Positions 11,640-22,204 of a DNA stretch of 64,000 nucleotides are shown piece after piece. Position 1 is the first letter of the stretch, and every line of letters starts with the position of its first letter. The DNA comes from Megamerina dolium (lineage: Eukaryota > Arthropoda > Insecta > Diptera > Megamerinidae). The notes beneath the pieces are model-generated. The model did no database searches. It saw nothing but the letters and a program-made list of their open reading frames with translations, and was not told the DNA's origin. The position numbers and the translations under genes are program-made. The stretch lies in assembly GCA_963854835.1 (NCBI GenBank), contig OY978527.1, forward strand, positions 15,819,584 to 15,883,583. The letters are read 5' to 3'.

Positions 11640-12180
11640 AAAACCGAATTGAATAACATATACAAAATGCGCGGACCCTAGGAGTTAAACTTAATTGGAA
11701 AGAACATATTAAAATTAAAGCCTCAGAACTTAATGTAAGATTTCAAAAATTCAAAAGGCTCATTGGCAGAAACTCAAAACTTTGTATACAAAATAAACTC
11801 TTAGTTTACAACCAAATCCTGAAACCAGCTATCGTCAACGCCCCTTAGTATATAAGGAACGACGACCCACACAAAGATCTTCATGTGCTAAAAATAACTG
11901 AATGGTAAAACTTTTCGCTGCTAAACACTCAACCAGCCTACAAAAACACACTAATTCAGAAGCTTCAACCATTTGAAATGTGGCAATATATACGATGAGA
12001 TTAAAAAGAACGAAGCCACGTGATCTTATGACTACCATTAAATTATTCAATTAAAACAATGAACATAAAAATATTACTTGTTAGTTTGCTGCGACTACGT
12101 ACTTAATATTTACTTAATATTTTATAACGTTGCAATAATAAAAAAAAAAAATAAATAAATAAATAAAAAAACAAATATAT
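11640..12180 (+). mobile_element. 5'-truncated jockey-clade non-LTR fragment
   Basis: The plus strand encodes a decayed reverse-transcriptase C-terminus: GVKLNWKEHIKIKASELN, then FKRLIGRNSKLCIQNKLLVY and NQILKPAI. This order is typical of the thumb region of jockey-type LINEs (LTWxxHI...LGRxSKLxxxNKxLLYxxILKPxW). Stop codons and shifts follow. The fragment ends in an A-rich AAATAAATAAAT tail (about 12140-12180), consistent with target-primed insertion and 5' truncation. Confidence 0.75.
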
Positions 12181-12398
12181 AACATGAAAATCTTCCCCAT
12201 AACTGCCGAGGTTCGCCTGTAGTGAGTTAAAATGTAATACCAAGACAATTTATCTTCTATCTGCACTATTTAGAGGGCTTCCTTACGATATTGATGTTTT
12301 GATCAATTTGGACAACTCTACTCCCAGGGACCAAATATACAGGGATAAAATATATCACACACCTCCACTAATTTTTGCTCAGCAACATATCTCAGTCA
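12181..12398 (+). repeat. Copy of dispersed CATACAAAATGAAC repeat (partial)
   Basis: Blocks CCCCATAACTGCCGAGGTTCGCC, GAGTTAAAATGTAATACC, AGAGGGCTTCC and CCACTAATTTTTGCTCAGCAACAT match the family unit in order. No gene. Confidence 0.45.
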
Positions 12399-12399
12399 G

Positions 12400-12737
12400 A
12401 TACCGCGGCTCAGTGGTTAGTGTGTTAGCCTTCTGATCAATAGGTCGCGTGGGTTTAATCCCCGACTGAAGCATAAATTTATTATCGAAAAGGTTTTTCT
12501 TTCGAATGGTTCCCACCTGTTGGCAAGCAATTGGCAGTAACAACTTGCCATGGAAGAGCATCTAAAAGAACTATGTGACAAAGCTCAGAAAAAGTGATGT
12601 CGTAAGAGTTCTGCCATTCGGAAACGGCTAAAATAAGTAGGTACTAATACTGTTTTAAATTTAAAACGGACAACAACAGTATTGGAAGAGAAGCTCGGCC
12701 AAAGAGCCCTTCGGGTCTTATAAGTGCCACATATTTA
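12400..12737 (+). repeat. tRNA-derived SINE, nearly full length
   Basis: The head is tRNA-like: a box-A-like GGCTCAGTGG and a box-B-like GGTTTAATCCC about 40 bp later. The body follows, with AAAAGGTTTTTCTTTCGAA, CCCACCTGTTGGCAAGCAA, TCAGAAAAAGTGATGTCG, GTTCTGCCATTCGG and GGAAGAGAAGCTCGGCCAAA. The 3' end is TAAGTGCCACATATTTATTT. The internal pol III promoter elements make it a SINE rather than a tRNA gene. Confidence 0.8.
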
Positions 12738-13560
12738 TTTTTTAAAATGCTTTTTCCGAACAGACTCTCAAACTCCAGATTGAAATATGATTTAAAAATT
12801 ACTAGAATATCAACAAATAATCCCAGTGTTGCCCACAAATCGCCTTTAAAAAAGTGTAATATAACGCTGACTCCCACTGATTTTTCATCCTTAACATTTT
12901 TATCGAACATGTCTACCTCTATGTCAAGATCTTTTTCTTGTCAAATCGCTTCTAGAGAAATGAAATCTAAAGGCGACTTCCACTAATTTTTCATTTCTAA
13001 TATTTTTCCCGAGCATACGTATTCTCCATATCAACTCCTTAGGGGGCTGTCATACAAAATGTACGAAAAACACATGAGAATCAACAAATTATCCCATTGT
13101 TGCCCACTATTCGCCTCTAAAGGGTGTAATGTAAGGCTGACTCCCATTGATTTTTCACCTTTAACATGTGTACCTTCTATATCAACTCTTCAAGGAGGCT
13201 ATGATACAAAATGAACGAAATATCTATAATTGAAAATCGACATATATCATCATAGCTGCCAAGAAATCTCTTCTAGAGAAGTGAAATCTAAAGGCGACTT
13301 CCACTAATTTTTCATTCCTAATATTTTTCCCGAACATATGTATTCTCCATCTCAACTCCTTAGGGGGGCTATCATACAAAATGTATGAACAACACTTGAA
13401 AATCAACAACAACAAAAAACCCATTGTTGCCCATGAATCACCTCTAGAAAAGTGTGATGTAAGGCATTAACATTTCTACATTCTATGTCAACTTTTTAGG
13501 GAAGATGCCATACAAAATGAACGCAAAGCACTTGCAAATTGACAAATATCATCATAGAAA
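12738..13560 (+). repeat. Degenerate tandem array, about 170-220-bp units, CATACAAAATGAAC family
   Basis: At least four diverged units follow one another. Each has CTCC(A/G)TTTCAACTCCTTAGGG-type blocks, CATACAAAATG, AAAATCRACAAAT, CCCATTGTTGCCCA, CGCCTCTA, GAAATCTAAAGGCGACTTCC and ACTAATTTTTCATT. Short open frames here (12644-12986, 13224-13424) are by-products of the repeat. Confidence 0.7.
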
Positions 13561-13564
13561 TGCA

Positions 13565-14450
13565 CAACCTTCTTCCTGATATTGGGCTTCGTATGAATAG
13601 AAAATGACAAAAAGCAGACCTTAACATATCTCTGTTAACATTATTGTACATTCTGCTGTTATTAAAACTCTTCCTAGGGGTATTATTATTGCAATTTTAA
13701 TAGTGGCCAACAAAAACTGTAGGTGGACATTAGCAATTTATAATACGATCATTATTGTATGTAATTTGAGTGCTGCAATTACTAATTAATATGAACGAGT
13801 ATTTTAATTTATGTAAATAAAGTTTTTATCTAATTTTTTAATAGTTAGTACAATTTATTATCATCGTATACAAACTATTAATTATACGATATACATATAA
13901 ATAAGTAATTTCTATTGATAATTATTTCATTAAATTCGCCAAAAAAAAAAAAAAAAAAAAAAAAAAAATGCGCGGGTGTAAATTAGAAGAGGAAATAATG
14001 AGTATATGATGAAGAGATGTGATGAAAATCTTAATTATCAGTACATGGGGGTAGGTGCTACTACAAATGAATAACTATTATTAAGCAATAAAGTATAATA
14101 ATCACAATTAAGTGAATAAATAAACCATCAAAAAGAGAAAAACACATGATTTTTGTGTTTTTTTTCCCTTATTGTTATGGAATTCATTTCATTGTTGTGA
14201 GTGATCTTAGTCATAAAACTTCATTACTCATACGTACTATACGAATACAAGTACGAGTAACGAGTACGATTACGAGTAATGATAATAAAGTATTTGGTTG
14301 TATTATTGCATATTGAAAATTCATTCGATTACATATGTATATAGTATGTACATATGTGTGTGTGTGTGTGTGTATATGTTTGCAATCGTGCATTGTAAAT
14401 ACAATGTATGTGTATGAACGACATATCGTATATAGTACGTGTCGAAAATG
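13565..14450. other. AT-rich spacer with poly(A) run and GT microsatellite
   Basis: It holds no gene. A run of 28 A residues sits at 13941-13968 and a (GT)n tract near 14354-14372. The sequence then runs into the promoter of the gene at 14512. Confidence 0.6.
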
Positions 14451-14457
14451 GAGTGAG

Positions 14458-14467
14458 TATATAAAGG
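14458..14467 (+). promoter_or_regulatory. TATA box of Gly-rich peptide gene
   Basis: TATATAAAGG, the same decamer as at 8601, lies 54 bp before the ATG at 14512. Confidence 0.75.
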
Positions 14468-14511
14468 TGTCTCTGATAGTGAGAAAACTCATATTGAAAG
14501 TACGATTCGAA

Positions 14512-14766
14512 ATGAAAAGCTTATTAGTTGTTTGTACAATTTTGTTGGTCTCCAGCATTCTAACATGTAATGCACAACGAGGAGGAGGTGGTGGTGGACC
14601 ACAAGGTGGCGGTGGTGGTGGACCACAAGGTGGTGGAGGCGGTGGACCAACTGGTGGTGGAGGCGGCGGTCCAATTGGTGGTGGAAACGGCGGTCCAATT
14701 GGTTTTCCAAATGGTGGTGGTGGTGGTGGTCCAAATGGTGGTGGCGGAGGTGGTGGCGGAAAATAA
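14512..14766 (+). CDS. Secreted glycine-rich peptide, 84 aa
   Basis: The start at 14512 is chosen over the upstream in-frame ATG at 14335. It directly opens a signal peptide (MKSLLVVCTILLVSS..., ending TCNA), and the TATA box at 14458 would leave 14335 untranscribed. Cleavage after CNA would expose Gln, a possible pyroglutamate N-terminus. The mature part is a series of (G)nPQ, (G)nPT, (G)nPI and (G)nPN modules with one GFPN interruption, ending in GGGGGGGGK. AATAAA lies at 14839-14844. Architecture and terminal Gly-Lys match the genes at 19867 and 23967. Function unknown. The Pro-rich minus-strand frame over it is a shadow. Confidence 0.85.
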   Translation: MKSLLVVCTILLVSSILTCNAQRGGGGGGPQGGGGGGPQGGGGGGPTGGGGGGPIGGGNGGPIGFPNGGGGGGPNGGGGGGGGK

Positions 14767-14859
14767 TTTCTCACTTCACCAACCTTTGTTACAAATTGCC
14801 TCGTTAAAAAATCTCTGAAAACTTTCCAAGGATATCGAAATAAATTTTGAGTATATGTA

Positions 14860-16150
14860 TGTGTGCGATGGAGTACGAAATAAATTTTAAAAATATTAAA
14901 AAATGTCTATATTATGCATATTTGTTTATATTCACTATGTAAATACTTAAAAAGTAGTCTTATGATTGTGATGAATTAAGCTATTTTATTTGGCACAAAA
15001 TAAAGTTTAAAATATTTCCTCTTTCTGCTGATATAAATTTTCTAATTTCTCAAAGGGATAATCCATTAACCAGAGTGAGCCATCAACAGCTCTATCTTTC
15101 AATTACATAAATGCTGTTTTTTAAGCCAACGATTCTGATATTCATCCAACGCATTTCGTCTATAAGTTTTCTGCTGTTTTCCAAACTCCAAGACTCTAGA
15201 AACAATTGAAGGTAAGTAATCCTAGCTTTAGGAGAGCTCGAATGCGCATTCAATTACAGAGTTTATTTGACTTAGGAATTGAAATAATCCATGAAGTTCT
15301 CTCTTCTGGAATCTGAAGCATCTGCGAAATGATTGAAAATGATTGCATGAGGCATTTCCACTTGGAACATTAATATATTATTTATTGTTTGGGAATTAGC
15401 TATATCAGATCATCTATCTTAGTCCCTTTTTTTCGACTAAGCAAAACTTCTGTATTTGGAACTCAGAGTAACCCATACGTAGGCATAGAGAAGCCAACCT
15501 ACTTCAACTACGCTATTTCAGTTATTGCCAATATGGAGGTGTAGTAGATGCCGATGGAAAGTAATTACACGTTTAAAAGCAATCTTGCGGCCTAACGCAT
15601 AATCAACCGGCTACTACTGGGACTACTTGGTTGAGCAAGCTTATTCTAGATGAAAGTTCTTGCAATTGTGGAGACGTATAGGATGCTGATAAAATTCCTC
15701 TCATATATACTTAAGTATCCCGTATCTTCATCTTTTAGGTGGTAAATTTGAGTTCAAACAAAATTGACAGAATCTGACGTTTTGTTGACATCTATAATGA
15801 AGGTGACAACCAGCGTGTTCTGGTTCCAGAAAAATTATTCTACGTGTCACCCAAACTGTCCTGATCTGTGAGAACTAAGTTCAATACGTCCGGTTTTGAT
15901 GGTATAGCTGAGCCTATGCGCAGGTGCAACCCGTTATCGGTGCAGTTTTGTTCCATGAAGTGCCATTAGTAGTTGAAATTTGGCTGATGAGGCAAGAATG
16001 GTCTCCAGGTACTCGAGCTCTGTCAAATCCATCGCATATGGTCAACGAAACTGAATTGAGAGGAAGGGACAAACCAGCTCTCTGATGGAAAAATTTACAC
16101 TGTTTCTAATATGGGAATTATTAATTTGTGACATCAGTAATTTTCGATAT
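14860..16150. other. Gene-free stretch, nothing recognised
   Basis: No gene, promoter-plus-ORF pair or repeat family identified. Part of 15780-16150 could belong to the LINE fragment that follows, but no frame with clear similarity was found. Confidence 0.4.
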
Positions 16151-16154
16151 TTAG

Positions 16155-17098
16155 TTGTATGAAAGATATTTTGCCAATAGATTCTCGACCCATATACTCT
16201 CAAGGGAAGAATGGAATAGGGGTATTGTCAACGAAACTGGAGTTCAATCGGTACAATTGTACACATATGGCTCCAAATTGGAGGATAGGGTAAGAGGTGG
16301 CGTATTTTCTTTTTGCAGAGTTTTTCAAGCAGAGATAATGGCTGTGAAGGAGGCGGCAACGTGGCTTCGCTGTAATATAATATCTTTCAAAGATGTTTTT
16401 TTCTACACCGACAGTCAAGCCGCCATTAAATCTCTCGCAGGAACGTTCGCCAAATCGGCACTTGCCCTTAAATGCCGCTCAGCCGCTGTGAGGCAGATGA
16501 ATTGGCGAAATCGGTCACTAGATTGCCAGAGATCTATCCATCTCATCAAGCCGGAATTTCGCTTGCAACATGCAAGCTTCTTATCACACAACATTACCTC
16601 ACCATAGCCAACAGAAGATGGCGGGATGAGAGCTCTTGTGGTACTACTAGGAAAATCTGGCCACTCTTGACAATAGACGAACTCGTTCACTGTTGTCAAT
16701 GAGCAGGAAAACTATCAGTAATGTAGTCGCCGTACTCACTGGCCACTGGCTTGTGGGTAGGCATGCTGCAGGGCTCGGTTTACTGACCAACGATTTTTGT
16801 CGCAGCTGCCAGGACGAGGAAGAGAAGGAAAGTGTTCACCACTTCCTCTGTAGATACCCCGCCTTGGCACGCAGAAGGCACACTTTGTTGGGGAGTGCCT
16901 TTTTTACAGATACCACTGAGCTTGTACCCATAGATGTCAGGGACATTGCTCTATTCATTAGGAAATCCCAATGGTTCCGCTTAACAGGGGAGATAGGATA
17001 GTAAGCATCAGTGATACATGGTGACACAATGGGCCAATTATTTGGCCTAAATGCGCCCCCCTTTGGGAGACACCCGCATAACCTAAGCTAACCTAACC
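16155..17098 (+). mobile_element. 5'-truncated, RNase H-bearing non-LTR retrotransposon fragment
   Basis: Decayed 3' end of a LINE ORF2. An RNase H piece comes first (YTYGSKLED..., FQAEIMAVKEAATWL, FFYTDSQAAIKSLAG). A C-terminal piece follows after a frame change (LTGHWLVGRHAAGLGLLTNDFCRSCQDE, HHFLCRYPALARRRHTLLG, positions about 16693-17001), with the Cys-x2-Cys...His...Cys zinc-knuckle pattern. The same order is seen at the end of the intact element ORF2 at 38362-41997. The 3' non-coding tail ends in CTAACCTAACCT repeats. In the RNase H part the first catalytic Asp is replaced (YTYGS instead of YTDGS). Confidence 0.75.
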
Positions 17099-17099
17099 T

Positions 17100-17400
17100 G
17101 TATGAAAGATATCAATTACTATTTCAATTAAATGGCTATGATTGATTTCTGAGGGTATTTCTTCTAACCAATTGCGATATCTTGTCCTGTAAATATGGTG
17201 TGTGCTATATTTTAATAGTATTTAAGGTTAAAGTCTCAAGTTATTAGCATATTTTTAATTAAAATAATTAAAATAAATTTTTGCATATAAACGAATTTTC
17301 ATCATACTTGTAATTACCTGTCATACGAGTATATGTATCGGAGTGACTTTTTAGCGTTTTAGTTTATCGACAATCTTAGATCGAATTCTGATCTCCAACA
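17100..17400. other. AT-rich spacer, nothing recognised
   Basis: No ORF or repeat recognised between the LINE fragment tail and the small gene at 17441. Confidence 0.5.
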
Positions 17401-17440
17401 TTTTTATAAAAATTCGGACGAATCGTTCATACAAATCACA

Positions 17441-17593
17441 ATGAAAATTATATTCTTCGTACTTGTGTCAACCATCTTCATTTTACTCAGCAATGCACAA
17501 CGGTTTATGAATTATCCCCCAGCTGCTGATGATGGTGATGATGATGATGGTGTACTATTTGATAGTGCCGCACAGGTCATCAATTATCTGTAA
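17441..17593 (+). CDS. Small secreted acidic peptide, 50 aa
   Basis: A short ORF with the signal peptide MKIIFFVLVSTIFILLSNA and predicted cleavage before Gln. The mature peptide of about 31 residues starts QRFMNYPPAADDG, passes an Asp run (DDGDDDDG) encoded by GAT repeats, and ends VINYL. The start context is ACAATG. A TATAAAAAT lies only about 36 bp upstream (17405), so the leader would be about 10 nt or the TSS is elsewhere. AATAAA motifs follow within 60 bp of the stop. The SNAQ signal-peptide end is shared with the Gly-rich genes at 14512 and 56047, which suggests a divergent member whose mature part lost glycine and became acidic. Homology beyond the signal peptide is not shown. Confidence 0.65.
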   Translation: MKIIFFVLVSTIFILLSNAQRFMNYPPAADDGDDDDGVLFDSAAQVINYL

Positions 17594-17849
17594 TAAGAAG
17601 ATGTAACGAAATATTAAAATAAAAAAGTTCTAACAGCAATAAAGAAAAATGACTTATTGTCTTTGAAAATTTGTACTTTGCCTGAGTTATGTATATGTAT
17701 TAAGTTTCAAAATGATAAATTTTTCTTTCGATTTCTATAGTGAGTCTTAAAAGGGATATGGATTTCTTTTTCTTGGCTACCTTTTCTGCTGTGACCTACG
17801 AAAACTGTCTAAAGCCTAGCAGCATTGGTTCGATCAATGTTAAATATGC

Positions 17850-18504
17850 ACAGGGTGTTTTTAGAGTGAAGCAGTTTTCGATAGGGATAAAATGGTAGGT
17901 ATAGCACTTATCAAACCTGATAACCCAAAAGTCATTTGTTCTCAGTAAGATTTGCAATTTCATGATGGCAAGATTGGCACCTTAACAACGGTTGCAAATA
18001 TTGAAATTTTAAAATAAAAAAATCGTGGTTCTGTCATCTCAACTCAAAGATCGTTACGGATTACTAATTATGTTCAGCAATGAGGCTCATATCTAGACCA
18101 ATCGGTATGTGTACAAGCAAAATTGTCGGATTTGGAGTGAAGAAAATCCACAAAAAATTCTGCAGGCACCATCGTATCCACAAAAAGTTTCTGTTTGGTG
18201 CGGTTTATGGACTAGTTGAATCAATGGTCCATACTTCTATAATGCGCGGCAGATAAGAGCATAACCGGCAATTCAGATCACTAGAGATCCATGATAACTG
18301 AATATTTGATTCCGCAATTGCGTAGTATGAATGTGGAAGAGGTGTGGTTCCAGCAAAACGGCACTAGGTGCCATATATCGAACATAAAAATCGATTTATT
18401 GAAGGAAACATTGGGCGACAACATTATCTCTCGAAATGAGCCTGTGAATTATCTTGCAAGATTTTGCGATAGCCATATGCCCGAAATCATATTCAAACAA
18501 TAAT
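17850..18504 (+). pseudogene. Decayed Tc1/mariner transposase, copy 1 of a relic family
   Basis: Plus-strand blocks survive in order: FSNEAHI, IWSEENPQKILQAP, YPQKVSVWCGLW, NGPYFYNA, MITEYLIPQL, WFQQNGTRCHISN, LLKETLGDNIISRNEPVN and the C-terminal MPEIIFKQ with stop at 18504. Several in-frame stops interrupt the first half. The second catalytic Asp (normally QQDGA) reads Asn, and the third is lost in a deletion that joins the RSCD-like block to the extreme C-terminus. Related relics lie at 20891, 47780 and 53516. Confidence 0.7.
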
Positions 18505-18548
18505 TGCATAAAATGTAATTAGAATAATACATACTGTATTTTTTTTCC

Positions 18549-18757
18549 AGTGCCGTAGCTCAGTGGCTAGTGTGTTGGCCTTCTGATCTGTAGGTCGTGG
18601 GTTCAATCCTCGGCTGAAGCATAACAAATTTAATATCGAAAAATATAAAAAAATAAGTAGGTTCCTTCTAACACTGTCCAAAACACGCACAACATTAATG
18701 GAAGAGTGGCTCGACCAAAGAGCTCTTCGGGGATTATAAGTGCCACATATTTATTAT
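18549..18757 (+). repeat. tRNA-derived SINE, internally deleted
   Basis: The head is well preserved, with box A (TAGCTCAGTGG) and box B (GGTTCAATCCT) about 40 bp apart. A deletion after AATATCGAAAAATA removes the middle body, and the 3' end is complete (GGTTCCTTCTAACACTGTCC ... TTATAAGTGCCACATATTTATT). Confidence 0.8.
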
Positions 18758-18759
18758 CA

Positions 18760-19810
18760 AACAGAATCTGGTACCTGGAGAAGCGTCAAGGCAACTCGTG
18801 AAGGCAGTGCTTTAGTTGTATGAGGGCTATGTTGCATCCGATGCAGTACATGGTGTTAATAACTTCGCTTTCGGCTGGAATTAATAATATTTCTATGACC
18901 CGAATGCATGTAGGCTTCCTTTGCCCTTCTTTTGATTTCTTTATGCTTTTATTACAAACATTTTTATTACTTAGCCATTAGAATCACATAAATTTCATCC
19001 ACAAGGGAACTCTATGGCTCTCGTCGGTGATCTGCTAATCAGAACTAATGAACATTTATTAAAAATTTAGAAAAACTTACGGTGATTCCATCTTAAATTA
19101 AGTAATCCTTTTCGTCAATATTTGCGAGGGGTTTTCGACGTGTAACACTTTTTTTTTTACTATATCGATCGTCTCCAGAGGCTCTAGTTATGAGGGATCC
19201 AAGCCTTCCGACCGATTTGACTACGATTATCTTTAATAATAGGCTCTATACAGCATTCCTCTGCATCCTGAGAAGAAAAAACTCATATTTTCCTACAAAG
19301 AGAGCTTTCCTTCAAATTATTTAAATCGGTTGCTTTAGTTCGCTGTAGTTATGAAATAGTAGAGAGCAGAATTGGTCCTCGAGGGGATCAATTGTATGAC
19401 TTTCGTGTCTGATCAGTCCAGAAGCTCAAATCAGCGTTCAACTTAAATCAGATTATTCTTTATGTATGTTCCAGGGGTTTCCGAAGTGAAACACTTTTCT
19501 GACTAGATCGGTCTCTTCCATTTATTCTAGTTAAGATAAACTTCAATAGTATATTCAGTCATCATTTCGAAATGAAAAAACGTCACATTTTGTTAAGAAG
19601 AGTGTTTTCCTTCAAATTATTTTGGGCTATTTTTTCGGGTTCACCTTATTATGTGTATATGGAAAATATTCAATTAATACATATGCTGAAAACGAATTAA
19701 TATATTCTTGTAAACAACAACATGACACATTGTTAGGTAAACATTTAATATTTTTAATAAAAATATTTCTAAAACATCTGTTTATATGTGGGGCTTCGAG
19801 CGTTTATCGT
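18760..19810. repeat. Degenerate direct duplication of about 330 bp
   Basis: Two diverged units, about 19020-19325 and 19395-19625, share blocks in the same order: GGGGTTTTCGACGTGTAACACTT versus GGGGTTTCCGAAGTGAAACACTT, ATCGGTCTC-type blocks, CTCTAGTTATGAG versus TTCTAGTTAAGAT, and TTTCCTTCAAATTATTT at the end. No gene was found in the rest of this interval. Confidence 0.45.
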
Positions 19811-19814
19811 CAGA

Positions 19815-19822
19815 TATAAAAG
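19815..19822 (+). promoter_or_regulatory. TATA box of Gly-rich peptide gene
   Basis: TATAAAAG lies 52 bp before the ATG at 19867, the same spacing as the genes at 8654 and 14512. Confidence 0.75.
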
Positions 19823-19866
19823 CCTTCAAAATATTCCAGGAGCTCATTAACATAAGTGAAGGCAAG

Positions 19867-20184
19867 ATGAAGGTGACATTTATTCTATTCACAATTTTAT
19901 TGTTCGCGTTTTGCGTGCTGATGAGTAATGCAATACGACCAAGTAAAAGACTAAATAATGGCGGCGGTGGCGGTGGGCCAAATGGTGGCGGTGGCGGTGG
20001 GCCAAATGGTGGCGGTGGCGGTGGGCCAAATGGTGGCGGTGGCGGTGGGCCAAATGGAGGTGGCGGCGGTGGTCCGAAAGGTGGCGGTGGTGGTCGACCA
20101 ATAAAGGGACGCAGTGGAGGCGGTGGTGGCGGTGGAGGCGGTGGAGACGGCGGTGGTGGTGGTGGAGGTGGAGGTGGCAAATAA
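19867..20184 (+). CDS. Secreted glycine-rich peptide, 105 aa
   Basis: The start at 19867 is preferred over the in-frame ATG at 19786, which lies upstream of the TATA box. Residues 1-23 form a signal peptide (MKVTFILFTILLFAF..., ending MSNA). The mature part begins IRPSKRLN, a basic segment with a potential Lys-Arg processing site. Five near-identical 24-bp tandem repeats coding (N)GGGGGGP follow (19957-20076), then a basic KGRS-type spacer and a final poly-Gly run ending GGGK. AATAAA is at 20246-20251. Exact 24-bp units point to recent slippage or unequal crossing-over, so length polymorphism is likely. Function unknown. Confidence 0.86.
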   Translation: MKVTFILFTILLFAFCVLMSNAIRPSKRLNNGGGGGGPNGGGGGGPNGGGGGGPNGGGGGGPNGGGGGGPKGGGGGRPIKGRSGGGGGGGGGGDGGGGGGGGGGK

Positions 20185-20259
20185 TAACAACCTGTTTACT
20201 TATAAAAAGTTTGTAATGATTTTAATTATAAACTTTAAGTATATCAATAAATATTTTAA

Positions 20260-20885
20260 ATTGTTAATAATATGAATGCCTCTGAAAAAAAATACAAAAA
20301 AATACCAAAGAAATCCCATATGCAAATACTGCCCATTTGACTGAGCTTACTTAGTTTATAGAAATATTGGAAGACGTGACAAAATTTTCCAAATATTTTA
20401 TAGGAAATGATTTGATTCTTTGAATATCATTAAAGTTCTATTTTAATATTCATGACATTCATTCATAATTTTTCGGGGGATTTATTCAAACTCATTACTA
20501 TCCAAATGATTGTCTTCGCTTACGTGAACTTACGTGATTCTTGAAATAATTTTTTCTTTTAAAGTGATCGAAAGAGGGAAGAACTATCATATTTGCATCA
20601 CGTGCGTAAAATCGATTTCAATTAAATGTTCAGTAGATTGATTGACAAACCATTGCTATCCCAAGTAGCTACTCAAGCATTCTAGTCCATTGATGATTTA
20701 CATGAACTCATCTTATTTCATTGTGTCAAAAGGCAAATTAAAATTTGAATAAAATTGAATATTCTTCAACCCTTTATATTTGTTACATATACACAACTTC
20801 TGAAAAGACACCCAATAATTAAAGCTACGCTAAAGATCGAACGGTTATCACTGCAGAACCATTATTATCGACTTTTTATAGACTA
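20260..20885. other. Gene-free spacer, nothing recognised
   Basis: AT-rich with no ORF, promoter pair or repeat family identified. Confidence 0.45.
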
Positions 20886-20890
20886 AAATA

Positions 20891-21199
20891 GAAGCCATGG
20901 ACATGGAATATCTTCGATCATATCACTCAGCTCATTAAACAATCGATCTTTTTCGCACAATGTTTGGTAATCGGGTTACCAGCCGTCTTGGAGATGCTAA
21001 TTAATCGCCTCGAGGCTTCGATGTTGTGCAGAAAATCCAGAAATGATTCAGCCGATTTTTGAAATAAATTTCACTTGAACCATTAATGATATGCAGCCAT
21101 AAACGGCCAACAAAATCATTCAAAATGGGATTGACAGAATGTGCTCCTCTGATCCCTGCTGAAGGAAGGCACATGAATTAGATCGTTTTCCATAAATAA
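20891..21199 (+). pseudogene. Decayed transposase C-terminus, copy 2 of a relic family
   Basis: Plus-strand frames give EAMDMEYL, SAH(stop)TIDLFRTMFGNRVTSRLGDANWSPRGFD, then after frame changes TANKIIQN, IDRMCS and the end block RHMN(stop)IVFHK followed by TAA at 21197-21199. This is the same block order as the relic at 17850-18504 and the one at 53516-53830 (LLKET..SRxGxVNWPPRSCD..., SHxxEIIF). Heavily mutated. Confidence 0.55.
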
Positions 21200-22200
21200 G
21201 GAAATGTTTGGTTTTTCTAATAAAGAGTTATATTACGAAAGCGAAAAAATTTACTTTCGGTTATTTCATTTTATTTTAAACAAAAAAACTTATAAATGGT
21301 GGTCCCTTTATATTCAGGAGCGAAAATAGTATATTTCAAGAAAAGGTTTAGGTACACAATTTCATGGGCTCAGCCATTTCGCCGCTCTAGGTGCAATTCC
21401 TGGGCAATTATGAGGCTATTTCTCGGTTTTCATGAGCTTTTAATTTACTTTTGGTGAGGTCCCTCGAAGTGTTGGTTGGGTTATTGGTAATGATGGGCAG
21501 AGATAAGGGACGAGTGTGTTCAGAAAAAGATGTTAGGGAGGAATAATTATTAGGGTTCGATAATCGATTTTACCTATCTATGGACGATTGTGGGTATTTT
21601 AATGAATGCTTAAACATTTGTCCTTTTTTTTTATGGTTAGAAAAGAAATGCGTTCAGACAGGGTCACAACAACCCTGGATTCAAATTTAGAGACCACAAA
21701 TATGTACAGACATTTTTTAAATTGTCTGGTAGAGAATACCTTTATTTTTTCATGACCCCGTGTCCCTGACTATATCCTTAGGCACAGTAATTAGTCGGTA
21801 AATGAATTGCCAAGAATGATTTCCGCATTGAACTCAAAATCAGCGATGGCTGTAATTGACAAGAACGCAAGCTAAAGGCGTTGTATGACATACATTTCCT
21901 ACATGTAAAGTAGGAAATTTCTTACCAGAATGCTGGGATAGCTGGACCACAAATTATATATATATTTTCCATGGCATATTATTACTGCCGGAAGAATTGC
22001 CAATTGTTTGCTGACAGGTAGATACTCTTCGATCGAACAACTACTACCTATGTAGATGCCTTAGCTTCTTGTGAATTGTATTTTTTTTTCTCCTATTAAC
22101 AATTTTTAATAAAGCTGAGCTAGTTTTCAAAAAGAGTTTTTATATTGCTTGAGATAGTTTGAAAGAAAAACAAAAGTCTTCGTGAACAGTGGATCTATGT
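21200..22200. other. Gene-free spacer with a short SINE scrap
   Basis: No gene. A minus-strand SINE scrap lies at about 21978-22058 (TACTGCCGGAAGAATTGCCAA, TGACAGGTAGATACTCTTCG). The remainder is AT-rich. Confidence 0.45.
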
Positions 22201-22204
22201 ATTA

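Noticed and set aside
14211..14774. Long minus-strand polyproline/polyhistidine open frames opposite the Gly-rich genes (also at 19782-20190 and 56081-56344)
   Set aside because: GGN codons read in reverse give Pro (NCC) or His/Thr frames without stops. No signal peptide, promoter or independent start supports them.
16200..16699. Minus-strand frames across the RNase H LINE fragment
   Set aside because: The plus-strand reading carries RNase H and zinc-knuckle motifs. The minus frames have none.
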